From contig URWM01000060.1 of NCBI GenBank assembly GCA_900551655.1, positions 1 to 8,113 on the forward strand: DNA of 8,113 nt. The letters run 5' to 3'. The notes under the pieces are model-generated. The model was not told the origin of the DNA, did no database searches, and saw nothing but the letters and a program-made list of their open reading frames with translations. Both the position numbers and the translations under genes were made by a program. Each line of letters starts with the position of its first letter. Positions within the stretch are counted from its first letter, which is position 1. Below, one piece after another: positions 1 to 6,190 of the stretch. Source of the DNA: an uncultured Collinsella sp. (GTDB taxonomy: Bacteria; Actinomycetota; Coriobacteriia; Coriobacteriales; Coriobacteriaceae).

Positions 1-53
1 GCATACGAGATGCCTCTACGTCTCGTGGGCTCGGAGATGTGTATAAGAGACAG
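1..53 (+). other. Illumina Nextera P7/i7 adapter remnant with Tn5 mosaic end (sequencing artefact)
   Basis: Bases 1-11 (GCATACGAGAT) are the 3' end of the Illumina P7 oligonucleotide. Bases 12-19 (GCCTCTAC) occupy the 8-nt i7 index slot. Bases 20-34 (GTCTCGTGGGCTCGG) are the Nextera read-2 sequence, and bases 35-53 (AGATGTGTATAAGAGACAG) are the exact 19-bp Tn5 mosaic end. The order is that of a Nextera library molecule, so this is untrimmed adapter and not a transposon in the genome. The minus-strand reading frame of rsgA stays open through it and would add a false tail (LSLIHISEPTRRRG...) to that protein. On the plus strand, a GTG at 39 inside the adapter opens a spurious frame. Confidence 0.97.
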
Positions 54-944
54 CGCGACGGTAGTGTGACGGCCCTGGTCGTCGCGTTCGCGCACACCGC
101 CAGTCGCCAACGTATCGTGGCCCAGCAGCGCATTGAGCAGCGTCGACTTGCCGGCACCCGACTCGCCCAGAATCATGGCGCAGCTCCCGGCAGGCACGCA
201 GACACGGACCTCGTCCAGGCCGCGCCCCTCGGCAGAGGACGTCACGATCACGCGCATGTCCGGACCCACCAGGCGGCGCACGCGGTCCAGATCGCGCTCG
301 AGCTCCTCGGCATCGCAGCGATCAGCTTTGGTGAGCACCACCACCGGTTCGGCATCGCAGTCGAGCGCCAACACCAGCGAGCGCGCCACGCGGTCGAGCA
401 GCACCTCACCGGCACCGAGCGCCTGCACGATTAGCACGCAATCCACGTTGGAGCAGAGCACCTGACGCTCTCCGCGGGCACGGCCGCGCCAACGCTCAAA
501 GCTCGTACGGCGCGGCAGTACGCACTCGATCACGCCCATATCGTGCCCGGGAGCGCGGCGCACCGCCACACGGTCGCCCACGGCAGGCAGCAGGACCTCG
601 TCCTCGCCGCGCGACTTGGCAAACCCCACGGCATGCTCGGCGCGGAAGGTATCGTTGGCAGTCGCCACCAGCGGAAACCCGCGATCCAAGCGCACAACGG
701 CGCCAAGCTGCATCTGCTCGGGCTCCTCGGCATGTGCGCGGAAATCATCAAAGGCAGTCTGCTGGGCTTCATCGACCGGCAGGTCATCAAACGCCGGAAC
801 GTCCTGCAGCGCGTCGAGTCCCGGCACGCTTGCCAGCAGCTCCTCGGCAGATACGGGAGCCTCGGTCGCGAGCTTCCGACGACAATCACGCTTAGCCCGC
901 GCCCCCGTCGTCTTTTTCTTCGCTTTAGCCTTCGCCTTGCCCAC
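54..944 (-). CDS. rsgA: Ribosome small-subunit-dependent GTPase A (RsgA/YjeQ), 3' truncated at contig end
   Basis: RsgA is a circularly permuted GTPase that binds the 30S ribosomal subunit late in its maturation. 297 genuine codons are visible. The order is a Lys/Ala-rich N-terminus (residues 2-18), a further acidic stretch to about 76, an OB-fold-like segment (about 77-145, including PAVGDRVAV), G4 TKAD at 205-208, G5 SSAEG at 236-240, the P-loop GESGAGKST at 260-268, and switch/G2 GRHTT at 291-295. Finding G4-G5 before G1 is the permutation diagnostic of the family. The G3 DxPG motif and the C-terminal zinc-binding domain are missing because the contig ends, so this is not a biological truncation. 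GTG at 944-942 was chosen as start because GGAGG (954-950) lies 5 nt upstream and no other in-frame ATG/GTG/TTG lies just upstream. The roughly 76 residues before the OB fold look longer than in typical RsgA. The frame remains open through the adapter to base 1. Confidence 0.93.
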
Positions 945-982
945 AAGCGCCTCCCAGCACCATAAATCACAACTGAGCAGGT

Positions 983-1012
983 ATTTTAAATCAAATAGAG
1001 CTGGCCGGGCAA
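983..1012 (-). promoter_or_regulatory. Putative sigma-70-type promoter of rsgA
   Basis: On the minus strand TTGCCC (1012-1007, four of six consensus positions) is followed after 18 nt by TAAAAT (988-983, five of six). Transcription would begin near 976 and give a leader of about 32 nt before the GTG at 944. The -35 box falls inside the hairpin assigned as the ATPase terminator, so the two signals would be physically coupled. A second possible pair (TTGATT then TGTGAT, 17-nt spacer) lies slightly downstream. This is consensus matching by eye only. Confidence 0.4.
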
Positions 1013-1026
1013 AGCCCGACCAGCTC
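998..1026 (-). terminator. Hairpin terminator candidate downstream of the Ca2+ ATPase gene
   Basis: Arms 998-1010 and 1014-1026 pair over 13 positions around an AAA loop (TTT on the minus strand). The only imperfect position becomes a G:U wobble in minus-strand RNA, which suggests the structure is read in that direction. It is followed on the minus strand by a T-rich stretch (TATTTGATTT) rather than a clean U run, so it is a weaker terminator than the one behind pyk. It lies about 160 nt after the ATPase stop and before rsgA, as expected if the two genes are separate transcription units. Confidence 0.55.
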
Positions 1027-1086
1027 ACAAACTTTCCCTCAGCCCTTTATCATCCGCGCGGGAGAAAAGCCAGCAAGGATACCGCA

Positions 1087-1174
1087 GGGCCCGCCCCGGA
1101 AGCCCTTTCTCCCGAACGATTCCACAGCGCGAAGCGCGAGGACCAGTGAGGGAGAAAGGGCGTGGGGCGGGCCC
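1087..1174. repeat. Large interrupted palindrome in the 3' flank of the ATPase gene
   Basis: GGGCCCGCCCC (1087-1097) is the exact reverse complement of 1164-1174. GCCCTTTCTCCC (1102-1113) is the exact reverse complement of 1150-1161. The two helices (11 and 12 bp) are separated by a small asymmetric internal loop (GGAA against GT). The 36-nt apex contains a minor GCGC-GAA-GCGC hairpin (1127-1137). The structure begins 11 nt past the ATPase stop codon. No U run follows on either strand, so it is not a standard intrinsic terminator. It could be an mRNA-stabilising 3' structure, a processed small RNA, or a REP-like dispersed element. Apart from this element, the terminator and the rsgA promoter, I see no gene in 945-1185. 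Confidence 0.7.
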
Positions 1175-1185
1175 GGACGAGTGCG

Positions 1186-3867
1186 CTACTCTTTCTCCAC
1201 CGCGCGCATGATCGCCTTGTAGATCTCCATCAGCGGAATGATCAGGAAGGCCAGGCCCAGTGCGGCTACAACGCCCTTGAGCTCAAGCGTCACGGGGCCA
1301 AAGAACATCTCGGCAAGCGTCGGCTGCACGGTCACGATCACCGTCAGCACCAGTGCCAGCGCGGCGGAAGCCCACAGCCACTTGTTCTGCTTCTTCATGG
1401 TGAACAGCGACGCACGACGGCTGCGCATATTAAAGCAGTGGAAGATCTCGACCATGTTGAGCGTGATGAACGCCATCATCACGCCTTCCTCGTCGGCATT
1501 GCCGGCGATCATATCGGCGATGTGGATGTAGCCCATGTCAAAGTACACGCCCACAAAGAAGCTCGCCAGCACCAGCGCGGTGATGATCAGACCCTGGACC
1601 ACGCAGTCCAGACCCATATGTCCGGCAAAGACACCGTCCTTGGCGTTGCGCGGCTTGCGCTTCATGATGTCGCCCTCGGCGTCCTCCATGCCCAGCGCGA
1701 GCGCGGGGAAGCAGTCGGTGACCAGGTTCACCCACAGCAGCTGCACCGGCTGGAAGATGGTAAAGCCGATGAGCGTGGCGATAAACACCGAGAAGACCTC
1801 GGCAAGGTTGGCCGAAAGCAGGAACTGGATGACCTTGCGGATGTTGTCGTAGATGCGACGGCCCTCTTCGCAGGCACCGATGATGGTGGCGAAGTTGTCG
1901 TCGGCGAGCACCATATCAGCGACGTTTTTGGTAACGTCGGTGCCGGTGATGCCCATGCCCACGCCGATGTCGGCGCGCTTGATGGACGGGGCATCGTTGA
2001 CGCCGTCGCCCGTCATGGCGACGATCTGGTCGCGCGACTTCCAAGCCTCGACGATGCGGGTCTTGTGCTCGGGCTGGACGCGGGCGTACACGCCGTAGTC
2101 CTCGATGTGAGCGTCGAGCTCCTCGTCGCTCATGCGATCGAGGTCGGCACCGGTGATGGCCTGGCTGCGATCGGCGACGATGCCCAGCTGCTTGGCGATG
2201 GCCACGGCGGTGTCGATGTGGTCGCCCGTGATCATGACGGTGCGGATACCGGCGTCGTGCGCCTCGCGGATAGCGTCGGCCACCTCGGGACGGACCGGGT
2301 CGATCATACCGGACAGGCCGCAGAAGACCAGGTCATGCTCGAGCGCAGCGGGGCTGCAGTCGGCGGGAACCTCGGTGTAGGTGCGGCTCGCCAGCGCCAG
2401 CACGCGCAGGGCCTCGTCGGCCATGGCCTTGTTGGCTGCCACGAGCTCGGCACGACGCTCCTCGGTCAGGGGCACAACCTTATCGCCCTCGTAGATATGG
2501 GTGCACAGGCCGATCACCACGTCGGGCGCGCCCTTGGTGTACTGCTCGTACTCGCCGTCCAGGGTCTCGACGACCACGGACATCATCTTACGGCCCGAGT
2601 CGAACGGGGCCTCGCCCACGCGCGGGTGCTCGGCAGTCAGGCCAGTAAGACCAGCTTTGCCGGCATCATTGACGAGCGCACACTCGGTCGGCTCGCCCAC
2701 GGCCTCGCCCAGTTCCTCGTCCCACTGAGCATCGGAGCACAGCGCCATGCCGGCCAGGAACTTCTCCTTGGGCGCAGCGAGCTCGTGCTTGACGACGGTC
2801 ATCTTGTTTTGAGTAAGGGTACCGGTCTTGTCGGAGCAGATGGTCTGCGTGCAGCCGAGGGTCTCGACAGCAGAGAGCTTGCGGATGATCGCCTGGCGCT
2901 TGGCCATCTTGGTCACGCCGAGCGAAAGGACGATGGTCACGACGGCGACCAGGCCCTCGGGGATGGCGGCGACGGCGAGCGAAACGGCGACCATAAAGGT
3001 GTCGAGCAGGGCAGTCGGGTCGGTGAGAACGTTGCCCACGCCGTGGCGCAGGATGTCGACGCCAAAGATCACGACGCAGATGACGATAACCATAATGGTA
3101 AGGATGCGGCTGAGCTCGGCGAGCTTCACCTGCAGCGGCGTGAGCTCTTCCTTGGCCTCGGCCAGGGCACCGGCGATCTTACCCATCTCGGTATCCATGC
3201 CGGTGCCGACCACGACGGCGCGGCCACGGCCGTACACCACGGTGGAGCCCATGTAGCACATGTTCTTGCGGTCTCCCAGGGGCACGTCATCGGTACCTGC
3301 CGCGAGCTCGATCCCGCCTGCGTGCTTCTCGACCGGCACGGACTCGCCAGTCAGCGCGGCCTCTTCGATCTTCATCGTGGCACTCTCGAGGACGCGGCAG
3401 TCGGCCGGGACCGAGTCGCCCGCCTCGAGCATGATCACGTCGCCGGGCACGAGCTCGGCGCTCGGCAGATGCACGAGCTTGCCGTCGCGCAGCACCTTGG
3501 ACTGCGCCGCGCTCATCTCCTGCAGGGCCTCGAGGGCCTCCTCGCTCTTGGCTTCCTGGACCACGCCCAGCACCGAGTTGACGATAACGACGAACATGAT
3601 GATGGCGACATCGGCAAAGTCCGTCTCGCCCTTGACCATGCCCGTGAGCGCGCTGATAACCGCGGCCACGATCAGCATGATGACCATAGGGTCAGCCATC
3701 TGTTCAAAGAAACGCTTCCACAGCGGCGTCTTCTCGGCTTCCTCAAGCTTGTTAGGGCCTGTCTTGGCGAGGCGCGACGACGCCTCGTCGTTGCTCAGGC
3801 CAAGGTTCTCATCGACACCCTGGTCGCTGAGCACCTCCGCCGCGGCGGACAGGTATTCCTTTTGCAT
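1186..3867 (-). CDS. Cation-transporting P-type ATPase, P2 (Ca2+, PMCA/SERCA-like) subfamily
   Basis: This is an ATP-driven membrane pump of 893 residues, predicted to export Ca2+ from the cytoplasm, and is full length for the family. Visible in order are an N-terminal cation-ATPase domain, M1-M2 (about 58-102), actuator TGES at 173-176, M3 (about 255-273), M4 with IPEGL at 302-306, the phosphorylation motif DKTGT with Asp346, KGAP at 445-448, TGD at 547-549, the hinge TGDGVNDAP starting at 619, and M5-M10 (about 680-881). Likely Ca2+ ligands by analogy to SERCA are Glu304 in M4, Asn687 and Glu690 in M5, and Asn714, Thr717 and Asp718 in M6, which favours Ca2+ over H+ or Na+/K+. Mn2+ transport cannot be excluded. 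The start is ATG at 3867-3865 with AGGAGG (3882-3877) 9 nt upstream. That Shine-Dalgarno can be paired in a leader hairpin. The gene is apparently monocistronic, since a hairpin and a new promoter precede rsgA. Confidence 0.95.
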   Translation of the reverse strand: MQKEYLSAAAEVLSDQGVDENLGLSNDEASSRLAKTGPNKLEEAEKTPLWKRFFEQMADPMVIMLIVAAVISALTGMVKGETDFADVAIIMFVVIVNSVLGVVQEAKSEEALEALQEMSAAQSKVLRDGKLVHLPSAELVPGDVIMLEAGDSVPADCRVLESATMKIEEAALTGESVPVEKHAGGIELAAGTDDVPLGDRKNMCYMGSTVVYGRGRAVVVGTGMDTEMGKIAGALAEAKEELTPLQVKLAELSRILTIMVIVICVVIFGVDILRHGVGNVLTDPTALLDTFMVAVSLAVAAIPEGLVAVVTIVLSLGVTKMAKRQAIIRKLSAVETLGCTQTICSDKTGTLTQNKMTVVKHELAAPKEKFLAGMALCSDAQWDEELGEAVGEPTECALVNDAGKAGLTGLTAEHPRVGEAPFDSGRKMMSVVVETLDGEYEQYTKGAPDVVIGLCTHIYEGDKVVPLTEERRAELVAANKAMADEALRVLALASRTYTEVPADCSPAALEHDLVFCGLSGMIDPVRPEVADAIREAHDAGIRTVMITGDHIDTAVAIAKQLGIVADRSQAITGADLDRMSDEELDAHIEDYGVYARVQPEHKTRIVEAWKSRDQIVAMTGDGVNDAPSIKRADIGVGMGITGTDVTKNVADMVLADDNFATIIGACEEGRRIYDNIRKVIQFLLSANLAEVFSVFIATLIGFTIFQPVQLLWVNLVTDCFPALALGMEDAEGDIMKRKPRNAKDGVFAGHMGLDCVVQGLIITALVLASFFVGVYFDMGYIHIADMIAGNADEEGVMMAFITLNMVEIFHCFNMRSRRASLFTMKKQNKWLWASAALALVLTVIVTVQPTLAEMFFGPVTLELKGVVAALGLAFLIIPLMEIYKAIMRAVEKE

Positions 3868-3877
3868 ATAGAGTCCC

Positions 3878-3976
3878 CTCCTGGGATTCGGGCCACTCAG
3901 CAGATTGATGCCCGATCATAATTCCCAGGAGAAGGGCAAGGGCTCATCAAGGCTGCCGTGCTGAGCGGCAGTTGAT
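3878..3976 (-). promoter_or_regulatory. Structured 5' leader of the ATPase gene with an SD-sequestering hairpin
   Basis: Two hairpins stand in tandem on the minus strand just before the ATPase gene. The promoter-proximal one pairs 3972-3976 with 3946-3950 (5 bp) and 3966-3971 with 3953-3958 (6 bp, CTGCCG/CGGCAG). It has a 7-nt loop and a 2-nt bulge. The second pairs 3923-3931 with 3878-3886 (9 bp, CTCCTGGGA/TCCCAGGAG) and 3910-3915 with 3888-3893 (6 bp), with a 7-by-1 internal loop and a 16-nt apical loop. Its 3' arm contains five of the six bases of the AGGAGG Shine-Dalgarno. Folding would hide the ribosome-binding site, so translation may be controlled by a ligand, ion, protein or temperature. 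I did not recognise the yybP-ykoY Mn2+ riboswitch consensus here. The regulatory role is inference; the complementarity is directly visible. Confidence 0.55.
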
Positions 3977-3985
3977 AGTGGAGCT

Positions 3986-4015
3986 ATGGTACCCCAAAGC
4001 GGCGCGTCTAGCCAA
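3986..4015 (-). promoter_or_regulatory. Putative promoter of the Ca2+ ATPase gene
   Basis: On the minus strand TTGGCT (4015-4010) is followed after 18 nt by TACCAT (3991-3986, four of six consensus positions). Transcription would start near 3979, about 3 nt before the first leader hairpin. This would give a leader of about 112 nt made almost entirely of the two hairpins. The fit between the predicted start and the hairpin boundary is the main support; the boxes themselves are weak. Confidence 0.35.
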
Positions 4016-4201
4016 AACATTCCATCTGGAAACACGGCACAGGCGCAACGGTGCAGACAGTGTGATGCTCAACATTGATAAAACGTTTTTTCTTCGACGC
4101 ATCATCGAACTAAAATATCGCCCAGATAGCAGCGGTTAGAACGGTTGGTAAAGTTTTTGCATATACCGTTTTTCCGCAAAAAATGAACTTCTAATTCGGC
4201 A

Positions 4202-4230
4202 TACGGTCGATTTTTTGGGGTATTCGGTCG
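4202..4230 (+). repeat. Near-repeat octamer pair upstream of the pyk -10 box
   Basis: TACGGTCG (4202-4209) and TTCGGTCG (4223-4230) match at seven of eight positions and lie 21 bp apart, about two helical turns, on the same face of the DNA. A T6 tract (4211-4216) separates them. Further A/T tracts lie upstream at 4086-4091, 4154-4158, 4169-4173 and 4178-4183. The pair spans the position where the pyk -35 box should be. It could be an operator or activator site; no known regulator motif was recognised. The rest of 4016-4200 is AT-rich with no gene visible. Confidence 0.35.
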
Positions 4231-4245
4231 GCATTTCGTTATAAT
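4215..4245 (+). promoter_or_regulatory. Putative pyk promoter
   Basis: A perfect TATAAT -10 box lies at 4240-4245. The best -35 candidate is TTGGGG (4215-4220) at a long 19-bp spacing with only a partial consensus match, so the promoter may depend on an activator or on the A/T-rich upstream DNA. Transcription would start near 4252, giving a leader of about 57 nt before the ATG at 4309. Confidence 0.55.
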
Positions 4246-4308
4246 CATCTCAGTTTTATTTCTTATGGTTTATCTATCAGCGCAAGACGATGTCAGATGG
4301 AGGTCTGA

Positions 4309-5769
4309 ATGTACAAGCGCACCAAGATTGTATGCACCATGGGTCCCGCCTGCGATAGCGACGAGACCATCCGCGAGATGATCAAGGCGGGCATGAACGT
4401 CGCCCGTTTTAACTTCTCGCACGGATCCTACGACGAGCACCACGGTCGCATCGAGCGCGTCCGTCGTATTTCCAAGGAGCTCGGTCTGCCCGTCGGCATC
4501 CTGCTCGACACCAAGGGCCCCGAGGTCCGCACCGGCCTTCTGGTCGACGGCAAGAAGGTTGCCGTCAAGACCGGCGACAAGATCGTCGTCACCGCTCAGC
4601 CCACGTCCGAGGATTTCCACGGCACCGCTGAGCACATCTCCCTCGACTACCTGGCTCTGCCCTCCGAGGTCGAGAAGGGCTCCCTCATCCTGATCGATGA
4701 CGGCCTGGTTGCCCTCGAGGTCGAGTCCGTCGACGGCCAGGACATGACCTGCGTCGTTAAGAACGACGGCCTGATCGGCGAGCGCAAGGGCGTCAACATG
4801 CCCAACGTCAACATCTCGCTGCCCGCCATCACCGAGCGCGATCGTCAGGACATCCTCTTTGGCCTGACCGAGAACATCGACTACATCGCCGCTTCCTTCA
4901 TCCGTGACGGCGAGTCCGTCCGCGGCATCCGCGAGCTTTGCCGCGAGAACGGCGGCGAGCACGTGACGATCTTCCCGAAGATCGAGTGCGCCCTGGGCGT
5001 CGAGAACTTCGACGAGATCCTCGAGGCTTCCGACGGCATCATGGTCGCCCGTGGCGACCTGGGCATCGAGATCAAGCCCGAGCTCGTTCCCCACATCCAA
5101 AAGGAGATCATCGCCAAGTGCAACGCGGCCTACAAGCCCGTTATCACCGCTACGCAGATGCTCGACTCCATGCAGCAGAACCCGCGCCCGACGCGCGCCG
5201 AGGTTGCCGACGTTGCTAACGCCATTTACGACGGCACCGACGCCGTTATGCTCTCTGGCGAGTCCGCTGCCGGTAAGTACCCGGTCGAGGCCGTTAAGAT
5301 GCAGGCCAGCATTGCTCTCGAGACCGAAAAGTACCTCCCGGCTCACGCTCCGCTCGAGGTTCCGGCCGATGCCCACGGCACCCGTGTTGTCAACAACGTT
5401 GTGGGTATGTCCGCTGTGAACATGGCCACCACCGTTGGCGCCAAGTGCATCACCGTGCCGACGACCACCGGTCGTACCGCTCGCCTGATCTCGCACTTCC
5501 GTCCCAACATGCCGATCTGCGCGTTCTCCCGCCACGAGTGGGCCGTCCAGCAGATGATCATGTACTGGGGCGTTATCCCGCACCAGGCCGAGATTACCCA
5601 GGGCACCGTCAACGGCACGATCGTCAAGGCAATCGAGACCGCTAAGGAGCTCGGCTACGTCGAGGCCGGCGACCTGACCGTCGCCACCGCTGGCGATCCC
5701 CGCATGAGCGTCCAGCTCGAGGACAAGGTCTCCTCGACCAACGTCGCTTACGTCGCTCAGGTGCGCTAA
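4309..5769 (+). CDS. pyk: Pyruvate kinase
   Basis: The product catalyses the last glycolytic step in the cytoplasm, phosphoenolpyruvate plus ADP to pyruvate plus ATP. It has 486 residues, close to the usual size of bacterial enzymes, with no sign of an extra C-terminal PEP-utiliser domain. Motifs: N-terminal TKIVCTMGPA; RFNFSHG with Arg33, Asn35 and Ser37; LLDTKGPEVRTG (66-76); catalytic segment IFPKIE with Lys224 and Glu226; ARGD with the metal ligand Asp250; ITATQM with Thr282; and PTRAEVADVANA in the barrel. The C-terminal regulatory domain covers about 350-486. Glu72 in GPEVR corresponds to the glutamate (muscle Glu117) associated with K+-dependent enzymes, where K+-independent ones carry lysine. 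The start is ATG at 4309 with GGAGG (4299-4303) 5 nt upstream. Codons end mostly in C or G, as in a highly expressed gene. It is apparently monocistronic, with its own promoter and a strong terminator. Confidence 0.97.
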   Translation: MYKRTKIVCTMGPACDSDETIREMIKAGMNVARFNFSHGSYDEHHGRIERVRRISKELGLPVGILLDTKGPEVRTGLLVDGKKVAVKTGDKIVVTAQPTSEDFHGTAEHISLDYLALPSEVEKGSLILIDDGLVALEVESVDGQDMTCVVKNDGLIGERKGVNMPNVNISLPAITERDRQDILFGLTENIDYIAASFIRDGESVRGIRELCRENGGEHVTIFPKIECALGVENFDEILEASDGIMVARGDLGIEIKPELVPHIQKEIIAKCNAAYKPVITATQMLDSMQQNPRPTRAEVADVANAIYDGTDAVMLSGESAAGKYPVEAVKMQASIALETEKYLPAHAPLEVPADAHGTRVVNNVVGMSAVNMATTVGAKCITVPTTTGRTARLISHFRPNMPICAFSRHEWAVQQMIMYWGVIPHQAEITQGTVNGTIVKAIETAKELGYVEAGDLTVATAGDPRMSVQLEDKVSSTNVAYVAQVR

Positions 5770-5797
5770 GTCGTACTTGCAAGCACACTTGCATTGC

Positions 5798-5834
5798 AAA
5801 GGGCCCGGAAGGCAAAGCCTTCCGGGCCCTTTTT
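5798..5834 (+). terminator. Strong Rho-independent terminator of pyk
   Basis: A perfect 16-bp stem, AAAGGGCCCGGAAGGC (5798-5813) with its reverse complement (5817-5832), closes on an AAA loop (5814-5816) and runs into T residues to 5834. It begins 28 nt after the pyk stop codon. The symmetric A and T ends could allow some activity in the reverse direction, but no minus-strand gene needs it here. Confidence 0.92.
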
Positions 5835-5977
5835 CTGTGCGCCGATGCCTACCGCACGGCATGACACGCACCCATTTCTTTACCAAAAGCGCGAAATCCG
5901 CCCTCCGAGGCCCAAAAAATAAAGCCCCAAGCGCTAAAAGTGTTCGCCCGGTGGCAAACCCGCACCTTAACCGACGC

Positions 5978-5995
5978 TGCTAAATCGTTTTAGCA
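5978..5995. other. Small hairpin in the intergenic region before the putative nuclease gene
   Basis: TGCTAAA (5978-5984) and TTTAGCA (5989-5995) form a perfect 7-bp stem with loop TCGT. It is AT-rich and without a U run, so it is not a convincing terminator. It may be an operator-like palindrome. From 5835 to 5977 I see no gene, RNA gene or clear signal. Confidence 0.3.
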
Positions 5996-6011
5996 AGAGT
6001 CAGATCGACCG

Positions 6012-6147
6012 CGTTTTCGGAAGTGCGGGGAAAAATTGCTTACCTCCGAGCACAAGCCCTTTTATTTCAACAAAACCCCTGATAAAGTTGGCTCAAATAC
6101 CGCTTGTGCTTTGCCTGTTTGTCTTTTTCCCCGCGCTTCCGAAACCG
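6012..6147 (+). repeat. Nested long inverted repeat upstream of the putative nuclease gene
   Basis: Outer arms 6012-6035 and 6124-6147 are inverted copies over 24 positions with two imperfections. In plus-strand RNA one of these is a T:C mismatch (6014/6145) and the other a G:U wobble (6024/6135). Inner arms AGCACAAGC (6049-6057) and GCTTGTGCT (6102-6110) are perfect over 9 bp. The connecting segments are 13 nt on each side and the apical loop is 44 nt. The element ends 43 nt before the ATG at 6191. No target-site duplication is evident at its edges and no ORF inside it is convincing. It may be a leader RNA, an operator region, or a small non-autonomous mobile element. Confidence 0.75.
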
Positions 6148-6190
6148 ATAGCTTTTCTAGCCCAAACTACGCTCAAACGATCGGATCGCT

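Noticed and set aside
35..53. Tn5 mosaic end as evidence of a genomic transposon
   Set aside because: The flanking P7, index and read-2 sequences show it is library adapter.
39..434. Plus-strand open frame starting MYKRQ
   Set aside because: It starts inside the adapter mosaic end and runs antisense to rsgA; an artefact.
530..970. Minus-strand open frame starting at 970, including the region upstream of rsgA
   Set aside because: Out of frame with the RsgA motifs, Arg/Leu-rich, no recognisable domain. The neighbouring frame from 944 carries OB-fold, G4, G5 and P-loop motifs.
1162..3921. 919-codon plus-strand open frame antisense to the ATPase
   Set aside because: It mirrors the ATPase codons completely. 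Its product is a low-complexity His/Asp/Gly/Leu-rich sequence with no motifs, as expected from the reverse strand of a GC-biased gene.
3868..3985. yybP-ykoY Mn2+ riboswitch in front of the ATPase
   Set aside because: The characteristic conserved loops were not found by eye; only two hairpins are evident. A covariance-model search would be decisive.
4270..5886. 538-codon minus-strand open frame antisense to pyk
   Set aside because: It is a shadow of pyk codon bias (Asp/Gly/Leu/Val/His-rich, no domain), and it reads through the pyk terminator.
6012..6147. CRISPR-like or IS terminal-repeat interpretation
   Set aside because: Only two inverted arms, no direct repeats or spacers, no transposase inside, and no target-site duplication at the edges.
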